A DNA stretch of 64,000 bases from CAWIVH01 sp963839475 (GTDB lineage Bacteria; Acidobacteriota; UBA6911): contig CAWIVH010000015.1 of NCBI GenBank assembly GCA_963839475.1, positions 1 to 64,000 of the forward strand, written 5' to 3'. This document shows, piece after piece, positions 34,750 to 43,445 of the stretch. Numbering within the stretch: the stretch's first letter is position 1; each line of letters begins with the position of its first letter. The translations under genes were made by a program, and so were the position numbers. Under the pieces are notes generated by a model. It was not told the DNA's origin, searched no databases, and saw only the letters and a list, made by a program, of their open reading frames with translations.

Positions 34750-36081
34750 TTAATAAGGGCGGTCGGATTTCTGCAGCGCTCTGGTGGCGCGGTTCATCTT
34801 GCGCAGGTCGATCAATGGATGGTGGAGCCCGGCGAGTTCGCCTCGCTGCTCGATGATTCGTTCAATCGTGTCAGCAACAAACTTCATGTAATCCCTATCG
34901 CCAAGGAATAGATGGTGCGGAAGCCAAACGGCCTCCTCGTAAGCCGCCCGCTCGGAAACCGGGCAATGATAGGCCTGAAAGTCCGCCCTCTGGGGGCTGC
35001 GTCGCAAAGCATCAAACTGCTCCGGCTTCGGGGTGAACAGGGAGCTGCGGTAGACCGGTTCGTAGAAAATCCCGTCGCTGGGGACCCCTTCCATTTCGAG
35101 AGCCGCAATCAAGTGCTCCCGCGAGAGCCCGCCCAGCTTCGCCGAGTCGAACTTGAACAGGAATTGATAAATCGCCGGTGTGGTGATGCGCGGGTCCCAG
35201 CGAAGCGGCGTAATTCCGGGAAGAGATGCAAGGCGCTCCGACAGGTATTCGGCATTGGCTTTTCGCAGGGCGGTCTGTTCTTCCAGCCGTTGAAGCTGGA
35301 TTCGAAGCACCGCCGCTTGAAACTCGCTCAGCCGGTAATTGTGTCCGAGAACGCGATGCTTGTAGACATCCGTGATCGTCGGGCGGGAGCAGTTGAGGTA
35401 GGACTGGCACAGCTCACTCAACTCGTCATCGCTGGTCAGAATCATTCCGCCTTCGCCCGCCGTCATCAGCTTGCTGGTCTGAAAGCTGAAAGATCCCAGA
35501 TGCCCGATGGATCCCACCCCCTTTTGCCTCCACTTCGCGCCGTGGGCATGTGCGCAGTCCTCGATCACCTTTAATCCGTGCCTTGCGGCGATCTCCATGA
35601 TGCGATCCATATCGCAGATATTCATCGCAAGATGCACCGGAATTACGGCGCGAGTCCTGGGCGTGATCGCCGCTTCCATCAGGTCCGGGTCGAGACAGTA
35701 GCTGTCGGGAGAGACATCCACGAAAACCGGAATAGCCTCGACGAAGAGAACCGCGGCCGCGGTCCCGTCCCATGTGTAGGCTGGAACAATAACCTCGTCC
35801 CCGGGCCGCACGCCGGCAGCCTTCAGGCAGATTTCAAGCGTTACCGTTCCGTTTGCGGCGCAGAAACCATACTTTGCCCCATGATGCGCCGCGAAGGCGT
35901 CCGCAAAAGCGCGGGCGTGGGTGTTGGGCATCGGGAAACCACCCCAGTTTCCGCTTTTGCAGACCCCTGTTAGGATTTCGATCTCGCGCTCATCGCGCTG
36001 AGGCCATGCGGGCACAGGAGGGTGTTGAGGTTTGTCTCCCCCAAGGATAAATAGTTTTTTGGATGACAGGATTGCATTCAT
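34750..36081 (-). CDS. DegT/DnrJ/EryC1 PLP aminotransferase
   Basis: A 443-residue cytosolic aminotransferase of the sugar-aminotransferase fold. The pyridoxal Lys is expected at Lys204 in FSFQTSKLMTAGEGG; IEDCAHAHGAKW holds the Asp that contacts the PLP nitrogen; HNYRLSEFQAAV is the family signature. Such enzymes aminate keto-sugars or make AHBA-like aminocyclitols. Its place between ceramidase-like genes (56 and 62 bp gaps) is odd for a biosynthetic aminotransferase. It may instead deaminate or aminate a sugar released by the locus; that is inference. Start ATG 36081 with AGAGAGG upstream. Complete, normal length. Confidence 0.9.
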   Translation of the reverse strand: MNAILSSKKLFILGGDKPQHPPVPAWPQRDEREIEILTGVCKSGNWGGFPMPNTHARAFADAFAAHHGAKYGFCAANGTVTLEICLKAAGVRPGDEVIVPAYTWDGTAAAVLFVEAIPVFVDVSPDSYCLDPDLMEAAITPRTRAVIPVHLAMNICDMDRIMEIAARHGLKVIEDCAHAHGAKWRQKGVGSIGHLGSFSFQTSKLMTAGEGGMILTSDDELSELCQSYLNCSRPTITDVYKHRVLGHNYRLSEFQAAVLRIQLQRLEEQTALRKANAEYLSERLASLPGITPLRWDPRITTPAIYQFLFKFDSAKLGGLSREHLIAALEMEGVPSDGIFYEPVYRSSLFTPKPEQFDALRRSPQRADFQAYHCPVSERAAYEEAVWLPHHLFLGDRDYMKFVADTIERIIEQRGELAGLHHPLIDLRKMNRATRALQKSDRPY

Positions 36082-36137
36082 CAGGATTTGCCTCTCTTTC
36101 TATGATCCCGGCGTATGAAGCCATGACCTGGCAGCGC

Positions 36138-37490
36138 CTACGGTTTCGGCGTTTCCGGGGTGGTCTTGAGTCTCCCGGTCCAGTAACCCAATTGAATAAC
36201 GGCCTTGTCGATCATTCGGTCGCCGGCACCCACTTCCAGGACCGCCCCCGTTTCGCTCGCGCCATATCCTCCGTCTACGGCTCCTTTGATTGTTGGGACG
36301 TAGGCGAGATTGGCGTTGGTGTATCCCCCGAAAAACACCGGGAATTCCCGGATTCTTTCCCGCAGTTCAATCTGGTAGTCGACGAATATTTCCGCCGGGA
36401 CACCAACGAACGCGAAATCGCGATTCAGCAGCATCACGGTTACCGGTGCGTCGTAGGTACCGCGGAACATCCGGTCGATTCGCTGCTTCATGACATCGGA
36501 AGTAGGCGGAGTCGGATACCTTGCAAGGAACTTTTCCTTGTTCCACCTTCCCTTAAATTGGAGAATCTCGCGGGAAATCCTGAGCTCGGAATCGGGAGCC
36601 GGCTTCGTCGCAGTTGCTTTCGCCACGCGCAGGACTTCAGTTCCCAGGGTGCGGCCTGTTTCCCGCATAAGTTCGACCGCGTTTTCACTGATCGGTGTCT
36701 TGTCATAATAGGGGTTGATGTCTCCGGCCGCCCCCTGCATGAACATGCACATCGGATTCCCGGGCAGGGAGGACTCGACCATGCGCATCATTTCTCCGGG
36801 ATAATCCGCCGAATACTTGAGATTTGACGGCCCGAGGACTACGGGATGACAGGCATAGTTGACAACGACCGCCAGAGGCGTACCGTCCTGGCGGTCGACC
36901 CGCAGCAGCATGACCGTGGGATCCACGGGCGAAGTCCGGATCCGGGTCTCGTTGCGCCAGAGCATCTTCCCGTTCCCGTCCGCCATGAAGAAAAGGCGGT
37001 TGTGCCCAATGAACACCGAACCCTGCCCGATACCGAGGCGGACCGGCATGCGCGAACCCCAGGCACGTTCAATGGCCGCACCGATCTCCTCTACGGCACT
37101 GTTCTGCCAGGCCAGGGGATTCTGAGGTTCGACGGTCGGACCGGAATGGGTGTGGCTGCAGTTGAAGATCACGTCGGCGATGCCGCTGGATTTGGCTACG
37201 CGCGCCCTTATGGAGTCGAGCTGGTAATCGGGAAAAACACCGACGAGATCCAGCGTGACCAGAGCCGCGGCGCGTTCTTTCCCCTCGAGCACCAGGACCT
37301 TGGCCTGCGGGTAATCGAGAACTCCGTCCGAGTTTCCTTTTCGCGCCCCAAACCCCGCCATCGAGATATTCATAGGAGGGCGTATCTCGACCCGGGCGAC
37401 ACCAGCCATGAGATCTTTGGCCTCGATGGGTAGACACGCCGGAATCGCAAGGAAGAGAAGCACGAGCATGAATGCCAGTCTGGTTTTCAT
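36138..37490 (-). CDS. Ceramidase-fold secreted protein, paralog 4 (Ser replaced by Asn)
   Basis: 450 residues with Sec signal (RLAFMLVLLFLAIPACLP, possible lipobox-like Cys). Zinc motifs CSHTHSGP and NYACHPVVLG; the nucleophile motif MQGAAGDINPYYD carries Asn. It ends with the lid loop GYTNANLAYVPTIKGAVDGG. It is closest to paralog 5, which lies 11 bp upstream on the same strand, so the two are a tandem duplication (shared VVLGP, LKYSADYPG or LQYSADWPG, GDINPY.DK). ATG 37490 is preceded by GGGGGAT. Expected periplasmic or outer-membrane hydrolase; classical ceramidase activity is doubtful. Confidence 0.83.
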   Translation of the reverse strand: MKTRLAFMLVLLFLAIPACLPIEAKDLMAGVARVEIRPPMNISMAGFGARKGNSDGVLDYPQAKVLVLEGKERAAALVTLDLVGVFPDYQLDSIRARVAKSSGIADVIFNCSHTHSGPTVEPQNPLAWQNSAVEEIGAAIERAWGSRMPVRLGIGQGSVFIGHNRLFFMADGNGKMLWRNETRIRTSPVDPTVMLLRVDRQDGTPLAVVVNYACHPVVLGPSNLKYSADYPGEMMRMVESSLPGNPMCMFMQGAAGDINPYYDKTPISENAVELMRETGRTLGTEVLRVAKATATKPAPDSELRISREILQFKGRWNKEKFLARYPTPPTSDVMKQRIDRMFRGTYDAPVTVMLLNRDFAFVGVPAEIFVDYQIELRERIREFPVFFGGYTNANLAYVPTIKGAVDGGYGASETGAVLEVGAGDRMIDKAVIQLGYWTGRLKTTPETPKP

Positions 37491-37501
37491 TCGATCCCCC
37501 T

Positions 37502-38782
37502 TTAATTCTTCGGCACATCCGGAACATCTCGCAATTTGCCGAGACGTTCATAAACCCAGACGATCGCTCGATCGATGATCCACTCCCCCGCTCCGACTTC
37601 GATGCGGGTGGCGTAGCCTGCACCATAGCCTCCCTGCATCGCAGCCTCGATGGTCGGGACATAGCCGGCGAATCCCCCTTCCCCGCCGAAGGCGTATCCG
37701 GCCAGGAGGGTGTGCGGCAGAGGAGACCTGGTTCTCAAATCAATCTGGTGGCTGACGAACACTTCACCCGGTATGCACAAGATCGCGGTGTCCTGGCCCA
37801 GCATGAGGCGGGTTACCTGAACCGGAATTGTCTTCTGGGCATCGAACCGGTCTTTGAACTGAGACAATTCCTGGACATATTGCAGATCCAGATCAGGCGA
37901 TCCCGGAGGCATCGTTTTCACCGCTTCCAGCACGGCCTTGGCCACAGTCTCGCCTGTTTTTTGCGCCACGCCGAATCCGTCCTTGTTGACCGGCTGCTTG
38001 TCGTCGTAAGGGTTGATATCGCCGCTCGCACCGGGAATGAAATAGCAGAGCGCAGGATCACCCAACTGGCTTTCGACATACCGGTACATGTAGCCGGGCC
38101 AGTCGGCGCTGTACTGCAGATTGTCCGGCCCGAGCACGACCGAGTGGCATGCGTGATTCACCATCAGGGCCAGTGTTTTGTTTGCGGCATCCGAAAAGCG
38201 GATGATCCCTACCCTGGGATCTACCGGCGACGTGGGCACACGCTCTTCGTTGCGCCAAAACATCGTGACACTGCCGTCGGGATTGACCTTCCGCCGGTTG
38301 TGCCCGATCTGGATCGATGTTTCAGTCACCCCGATGCGGGCCGGGACGAAGCGACCCTGGGCGGTCTTGAGCGCCTCCAGCACACGTCCCTCCACATCGC
38401 GAATATAGGGGTCATCCTTGAAGTTGGCCATGCTTTTGGGCACGGGCCCCGAATGAGTGTGTGAGGCAATCTGAAGCACCAGCGGTATCCCGAGCTTCTC
38501 TTTCGCTTCGCGGGCCACCCTTTCCGAAAGGAAAGCAAGAATATCGTAGGTCACTATGCCAATCTGCCGGTCGCCAGTCTTGATGAGGAGAATCTTCGCC
38601 AGGAGCGGATCATGAGTACCCTGGTTGACCCCCTTGCGGGCGCCATATCCCCCCATGGGATACCCGGCCGGTCCGGTGATCTCCACCTTTCCTGTGGCAA
38701 CCATGAGCGTGTCTGCAGCCTGGGCTGGAAGAGTGGCGCAGAGGCAGAAAGAAACCAGCAAAAACGCTTTGCCGCAGATCAT
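37502..38782 (-). CDS. Ceramidase-fold secreted protein, paralog 5 (Ser replaced by Asn)
   Basis: 426 residues with Sec signal (AFLLVSFCLCATLPAQA). Motifs: ASHTHSGPVP, NHACHSVVLG and IPGASGDINPYDD with Asn in the nucleophile position. It is the first gene of the long minus-strand series and is probably cotranscribed with paralog 4 (11-bp gap). ATG 38782 was chosen because AAGGAG lies five to six bases upstream and the signal peptide starts there; the frame is open 26 codons further. The AT-rich intergenic region 38783-39166 separates it from the divergent PIG-L operon and should hold promoters for both. Confidence 0.83.
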   Translation of the reverse strand: MICGKAFLLVSFCLCATLPAQAADTLMVATGKVEITGPAGYPMGGYGARKGVNQGTHDPLLAKILLIKTGDRQIGIVTYDILAFLSERVAREAKEKLGIPLVLQIASHTHSGPVPKSMANFKDDPYIRDVEGRVLEALKTAQGRFVPARIGVTETSIQIGHNRRKVNPDGSVTMFWRNEERVPTSPVDPRVGIIRFSDAANKTLALMVNHACHSVVLGPDNLQYSADWPGYMYRYVESQLGDPALCYFIPGASGDINPYDDKQPVNKDGFGVAQKTGETVAKAVLEAVKTMPPGSPDLDLQYVQELSQFKDRFDAQKTIPVQVTRLMLGQDTAILCIPGEVFVSHQIDLRTRSPLPHTLLAGYAFGGEGGFAGYVPTIEAAMQGGYGAGYATRIEVGAGEWIIDRAIVWVYERLGKLRDVPDVPKN

Positions 38783-39166
38783 GGAAATCTCCTTTGAGCA
38801 GGATGTTTCCCCAGTTGAATCTGGGCTCATAACGTCCAGAACCTCAAACTCCGATTCCAAATTGAGGTGCCTTTTTCCTCGGAGCGAAGATGAGGAGCTA
38901 CTCTTATCACCTCAAATTCCAATGTGTCAACAATAATGCGGAACATATTGCATGAATTGAGCATTAATTATTATATTTATAAAATATATTCTGATAAAAG
39001 AGATCCATATTATTGGCTTTGTGCTATATTTCACCACGCTGAACAATGCTGAAAGCGGACCAGCCCAGCAACCGATCGCATTCCGTCAGCTGCAATCCTT
39101 GCGCGAGGAGGATCATCCGCTATCCGGCGCGTGCCGGTATCCATTTCAAAAGGAGGCATGTCGAAT
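38783..39166. promoter_or_regulatory. Divergent AT-rich intergenic region
   Basis: No gene. The strongly AT-rich stretch about 38925-39030 contains near-palindromic ATATTTATAAAATAT and lies between the divergent ceramidase-like and PIG-L genes. Promoters for both directions are expected here, but no pair of boxes stands out enough to name. Confidence 0.4.
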
Positions 39167-39991
39167 ATGAGAAATCTTTTGGCTTTGTTTTGTTTCGTCC
39201 TGGCCGCGGGTGTGGCGGTTTCCGAGCCCCAGGAGCGTCTAGAGAGTTACAAGGGGAAAACGATTCTGGTTTTTTCACCTCACCCGGACGATGACACCTT
39301 TGCCATCGGGGGCACGCTTGCCCTGCTGGCAGCCAACGGCAATAAGATCATCATCGTTCTATACACCAACGACAACAAGGGCAGCTACGATCAGGAGATG
39401 GCCTCGGAGAAGCTCGCCAGGATTCGCAAGGCCGAAGAGGAGGCAGCATGCGCCGTATTGGGTATTCCGGTGCAAAACATCCTCTGGATGGGGCATGACG
39501 ACGGCGAATTGGAGTACGTTCCTTCCAAATTGCTGTGTGGCCAGGCAACGCGCATCATTCGACAGTACCGGCCGGATGCGCTGCTGAGCGTGGATCCCGG
39601 GGAATGGTATCAGCGCTGGCACAAATCGGATCACAACATGGCGGCGATGAACACCATCGATGCCGTAAGGGCGGCGGAATTCCATCTCTACTATCCCGAA
39701 CATCTGCTGGTGGACAAGCTGCAGCCTTATAAGGTCCCCAACCTGTACTTTTTTTACCCGACCGAGAAGGATGCGAACTATTGGGTCAACATCGACTCCA
39801 CCTTCGATAAAAAAATCGATGCTGCGGCAAAACATGTGAGTCAGTTCCCGCCTTCCTTTGTCAAATACCGTCCCGATTGGGAGGCCGGGTCCCTGGCCAA
39901 GCTCAAACAGGGATACCAGGCGCGCCATGAAAAGAAGGACGGGCATTATGTGGAAGCCTACCGGTTCGCCACCGGATTCAATGGGAAATAG
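39167..39991 (+). CDS. Secreted PIG-L family deacetylase, copy A
   Basis: 274 residues. Signal peptide (NLLALFCFVLAAGVAVS), then the zinc motif SPHPDDDTFAIGG and the second His site HKSDHNMAAM of LmbE/PIG-L N-deacetylases, which remove N-acetyl groups from GlcNAc-type sugars. Export is unusual, as well-known PIG-L, MshB and BshB enzymes are cytosolic. The ATG at 39167 is preferred: AGGAGG sits ten bases upstream, while the ATG at 39158 is only one base from it. The next gene starts on the base after this stop. Two further copies exist: 59507 (intact, very similar) and 49459 (broken chimera). Confidence 0.9.
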   Translation: MRNLLALFCFVLAAGVAVSEPQERLESYKGKTILVFSPHPDDDTFAIGGTLALLAANGNKIIIVLYTNDNKGSYDQEMASEKLARIRKAEEEAACAVLGIPVQNILWMGHDDGELEYVPSKLLCGQATRIIRQYRPDALLSVDPGEWYQRWHKSDHNMAAMNTIDAVRAAEFHLYYPEHLLVDKLQPYKVPNLYFFYPTEKDANYWVNIDSTFDKKIDAAAKHVSQFPPSFVKYRPDWEAGSLAKLKQGYQARHEKKDGHYVEAYRFATGFNGK

Positions 39992-41071
39992 ATGTCCATC
40001 AAGGAAGATATCCTTGCGACGCTGAAAGGTGGCCGCCCCCGGCGCGTGTCGTGGAACATCCACCACCTCTTGCTACCCCAGGGAAGCCTGGAGATCGCGA
40101 TGAGGGGGAAAAGACTCGGGATCATCGATAAGAGCGTGCTCCCCTACCAGTCGGCGTCAAGCCGCGTGACGGTGGAAGATCGCATGGTGTGGGAGGATGA
40201 TCGGAAAACCTCTTACCTTACGTTTCGCACGCCCATCGGAGAGCTTCACAGCAAACGACTCGTCGGACCGGACGGCAGCACCTGGGTGAAAGAATATCCT
40301 GTAAAGAGCCCCGCGGACATGGCGGTTTTGGCCTATATCGGCGAAGACATCGACTACCGCGCGAATGACGAAGCCGTAATCAGCCGGCAGAGAAGTCTGG
40401 GGGAGCACGGGCTGGTGCTTTGCCGGCTGATGCGCTCCCCTCTTCAGCGATTGCTGACGGAATGGATGGGTGCGGAAGCCTTTGCTTATGCCATGGCGGA
40501 CTGCCCGCGGGCCACGGAGAATCTACTGACCCGCCTCGCCGCCAGCGATGAGCCCGCTTTGCGCCTGGCCGCGGCCTCCCCGGCCGAGGTCGTATGGAGC
40601 AGCGAAAACATCACGGCCGAGGTCACCACCCCTACCCTGTTCCGCCGCTATTGTCTGCCGTATTACAACCATGCAGCCTCTCTTCTGCATGAAGGGGGGA
40701 AATTGTACGGCGCGCACATGGATGGGAAACTCAGCGCATTGAAAGAGGTCGTGGCCGAAAGCACCCTCGATTTCGTTGAGGGTTTCACTCCCCCTCCCAT
40801 GGGGGACCTTCCCTTGAGGGATGCCCGGCGCGCCTGGCCCGGCAAGGCTCTCTGGGTCAACTTCCCAGGCAGTGTGCTGCACGGCTCGAAGGAAGAGATC
40901 CTGGATTTCACTGAAGAACTGTTGCGCCAAGGGATGGAAGAAGGGGGATTCATGCTTACCTTCACAGAAGATTTTCCGGATCCCGGGCGCAGTCTCAGGC
41001 TGGTGGCCGAAGGGATCAGGCAATACGAACAGTCGGCAATCCCCGCAATTCTCGATAGGCAAGATCGGTGA
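39992..41071 (+). CDS. Uroporphyrinogen-decarboxylase-like methyltransferase, copy 1
   Basis: A 359-residue cytosolic protein of the URO-D/MtaA superfamily, TIM barrel. Members outside haem synthesis are zinc-dependent methyltransferases that demethylate small substrates. The usual zinc-site HxC pair of MtaA-like proteins reads GAHMDGK here, with Asp for Cys, so metal binding may differ from copy 2 (VHFCGRH at 60373). The ATG directly abuts the PIG-L stop, so the two are translationally coupled. The order PIG-L then URO-D repeats at 59507-61440. The role is unknown: possibly methyl removal from an O-methylated sugar or a lyase-like reaction. Confidence 0.75.
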   Translation: MSIKEDILATLKGGRPRRVSWNIHHLLLPQGSLEIAMRGKRLGIIDKSVLPYQSASSRVTVEDRMVWEDDRKTSYLTFRTPIGELHSKRLVGPDGSTWVKEYPVKSPADMAVLAYIGEDIDYRANDEAVISRQRSLGEHGLVLCRLMRSPLQRLLTEWMGAEAFAYAMADCPRATENLLTRLAASDEPALRLAAASPAEVVWSSENITAEVTTPTLFRRYCLPYYNHAASLLHEGGKLYGAHMDGKLSALKEVVAESTLDFVEGFTPPPMGDLPLRDARRAWPGKALWVNFPGSVLHGSKEEILDFTEELLRQGMEEGGFMLTFTEDFPDPGRSLRLVAEGIRQYEQSAIPAILDRQDR

Positions 41072-41159
41072 ATACGACTGTGAAAGCCAAGCGATGTCTC
41101 AAAGCCGGCAGGGCTTATCCCGGCACTCGGAGCCATTTCTATAAGAAACAAACCGTGTG

Positions 41160-42089
41160 CTATTGGGCACTCTGCTGGCTCGGCATGCCGATGCCGGTTA
41201 GGTTCTGCCGGATCTGCTCCTGTTCTGCCGGACTGAGCGGCACGTAAGGTTCGGCCATGATTGTCGTGCAAAATCCGAGCAGCGAAGCGGCGCACTTGAG
41301 ACCTCTCAGGTAGGAAGAACCTGGCTCTCCCACCCGATATATGCCGCTGCTGATCTGAAGAATTCTCCTCTGCATCACCTCCACCGCCGATCGGTCGCCC
41401 CGAGCCGCTGCGTCGCAGATCCGGACATACAGCTCCGGCTCGAGGTTAGAGCCGCCGCATACGCCGCCGTGAGCGCCAAATCCGATGAACTCGGCAAGCA
41501 CTTCCTCCACACCCACCAGCAGCGCAAACTCGGGTTTCCCGGACACGGCCTGCTGCACGGCCCGGAAGTATGTACGGTCCCCCGAGCTGTCTTTCAAACC
41601 GTACAAATTTGGGATGTCCGCAGCCGCGCGCACAGTTTCTGGCGCAATGGCAATTTTGGTATAGGTGGGCATGTTATAGAGGTACAGGGGCAACGGGAGT
41701 TTCGGAACGAAGCGTTCAAGGTACCCGAGAAACGCCCCCTGGCTGAGCGAATAGTAGTACGGTGGCGACAGAACCAGGGCCGATGCTCCCGTCCGGGCGG
41801 AGTACTCGGCGATGCTCAGAGACTCGACGGAAGATGTGTCCGTTATCCCCACCAGAACGGGTACCCGCCCATTGACGATTTTGCAGGAACGGTCAATCAC
41901 TTCCTTGCGCGAACGGTAGCTCAGGCCGGGGGCCTCGCCGGTGCTTCCGAGGATGAACAACCCGCTGACGCCTCCCCCGAGAATGTGTTCGATCAGGCGT
42001 TCGAGTGCGCCGGCGTCCAAACTGTCGGGATCGGCCAGCGGCGTTAGCATGGGTGTGATGATTCCCCGAAGGGGTCTTGGCAAATTCAT
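41160..42089 (-). CDS. DHDPS/N-acetylneuraminate-lyase family aldolase 1 (cytosolic)
   Basis: A 309-residue Schiff-base aldolase. It has the Schiff-base Lys in YGLKDSSGD, Tyr in YLYNMP and the carboxylate loop GSTGEAPG, all intact, so it should cleave or form a 2-keto-3-deoxy acid such as Neu5Ac, KDG or a relative. There is no signal peptide, unlike the two other DHDPS-family proteins in the window. It is the last gene of the operon starting at 46972 (sialidase-like fusion, kdsB, unknown, transporter), 15 bp after the transporter. GAGGAGCC precedes ATG 42089. Inferred role: aldol cleavage of the ulosonic acid imported by the MFS protein. Confidence 0.88.
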   Translation of the reverse strand: MNLPRPLRGIITPMLTPLADPDSLDAGALERLIEHILGGGVSGLFILGSTGEAPGLSYRSRKEVIDRSCKIVNGRVPVLVGITDTSSVESLSIAEYSARTGASALVLSPPYYYSLSQGAFLGYLERFVPKLPLPLYLYNMPTYTKIAIAPETVRAAADIPNLYGLKDSSGDRTYFRAVQQAVSGKPEFALLVGVEEVLAEFIGFGAHGGVCGGSNLEPELYVRICDAAARGDRSAVEVMQRRILQISSGIYRVGEPGSSYLRGLKCAASLLGFCTTIMAEPYVPLSPAEQEQIRQNLTGIGMPSQQSAQ

Positions 42090-42104
42090 TGGAGGCTCCT
42101 CTTT

Positions 42105-43445
42105 CTAGGCTGTTTCTTGTTCCAGTTGCGCATGTAGCCGGTCCACATCCCGCCTCACCGTCAGAAAGACGGCCGCTAGAAGCAATCCGGAGGCGAGTAC
42201 GAGAGCAACAGCTGCGATTGAAATGGCAAAACTCAGGCTCGAGCGCTGGGCGACATAACCGATGAATATCGGCGCCGTTCCGGCTCCGACAAGCCATCCG
42301 ATCATGTTCATGAACCCGACGGCTGTTCCGCGCGCCTCCGGACGAATTACGTCAAGGACAGCGGCGAAGATGTTGGCATCATACATTCCTTTGAACAGCC
42401 CCCAGAGCGTGAGGGCGATCATCAGGGACTGGCTGGACAGCGTCTGTCCACACCAGACGACAAAAGGCGCCGCCCCCAGCAGTCCGATCATCTGCACCAG
42501 GATCCGCCCTCCGGGGGTCCGCTTGCGCAGGAAATCGGCCAGCCAGCCGCCAATCGGTGATCCCACCATGCTGGCGAGCTGGATGAAAATGGTTGCGGTG
42601 AGTCCGGCCATCGCGAGGCTCAAGTGAAACTTGTCGTAGAGAAACTTCGGCATCCAGGAGAGGAGCACCATGCCGACGAAATTGTCCAGCATGAAGGCTC
42701 CCATGCAAAAGGAGAACAGTCGGGGTGGTCCAGATCACCTTGAGGAAATCGGACACCGGCAGCGTTTTTTTCGCCGCCGGCAAGTGCGGTTGCAGTACCC
42801 AGTTCTTCAAAATCCGCTGCGCCGCGCTCTGGGCTCAACCAGAAACCGCGACAGCACAAAACCGAGCACGACACCCAAGCCGCCAAAAACGATAAAGGAT
42901 GAACGCCAGCCATAATACTGTCCGATCAGCCCGCCGAAAAATCCACCGGCAATGGTGCCGAGGTACACACTCGTTTGATGGGTACCCATCGCCCTCGAGC
43001 GCGTCCTCTTCCCGTGGTAGTCGCTGATCATCGACATCGAAGCGGGGAAGTAAAAGGTCTCGCCTAATCCCTCGGCGGCGCGGAAGAAGAGCAGATGGCT
43101 GAAGTTCCGCGAGATCGCCGTCGCCATGCAGATCAGGCTCCATACAAACAGCCCCCAAAGCACCGCGGTCTTTCTGCGGATGCGATCCACGATATTGCCC
43201 GCAAACGGCGCGCAGATTCCATAGACAAGCGCGAAGGAAGAACCCAGGAGGCCGAGCTGCACCGGGCTGAGGTTCATCTCCCGTTCCAGAAGCGGAAAAA
43301 GAGAGAAAATCGCCTGGCGGTCCGCGTAATTAAAAAAACCGCAACACCAGAGCATACCTACGACGTGCCACCGGTAATTGGGGCTGAGCGCAATCTTGGG
43401 CAATTTGACATTCAAGGCGGATTTCCTCTCCAAATCCTCAACCAC
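42105..43445 (-). pseudogene. MFS transporter with two frameshifts
   Basis: Three successive frames together encode one MFS permease. 43445-42807 gives helices 1-6 (NYADRQAIFSLFPLLERE ... GKRTRSRAMGTHQT). A short middle frame (about 42830-42720) gives the loop with LPVSDFLKVIWTTPTVL. 42704-42105 gives helices 7-12. Shifts lie near 42815-42835 and near 42715-42725. Like the transporter at 23764 it is of the ACS/hexuronate-type. It overlaps the unknown gene by 8 bp at its GTG start (43445) and is 15 bp upstream of the aldolase, so it was clearly built as part of that operon. Either a real double null or sequence errors. Confidence 0.72.

Noticed and set aside
18655..38782. Calling the five paralogs true ceramidases and the locus a ceramide-degradation system
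   Set aside because: The nucleophile Ser is absent in all five and the C-terminal domain is missing; only the fold-level name is safe.
38925..39030. AT-rich tract as a replication origin
   Set aside because: No DnaA-box cluster or replication gene nearby; better explained as a divergent promoter region.
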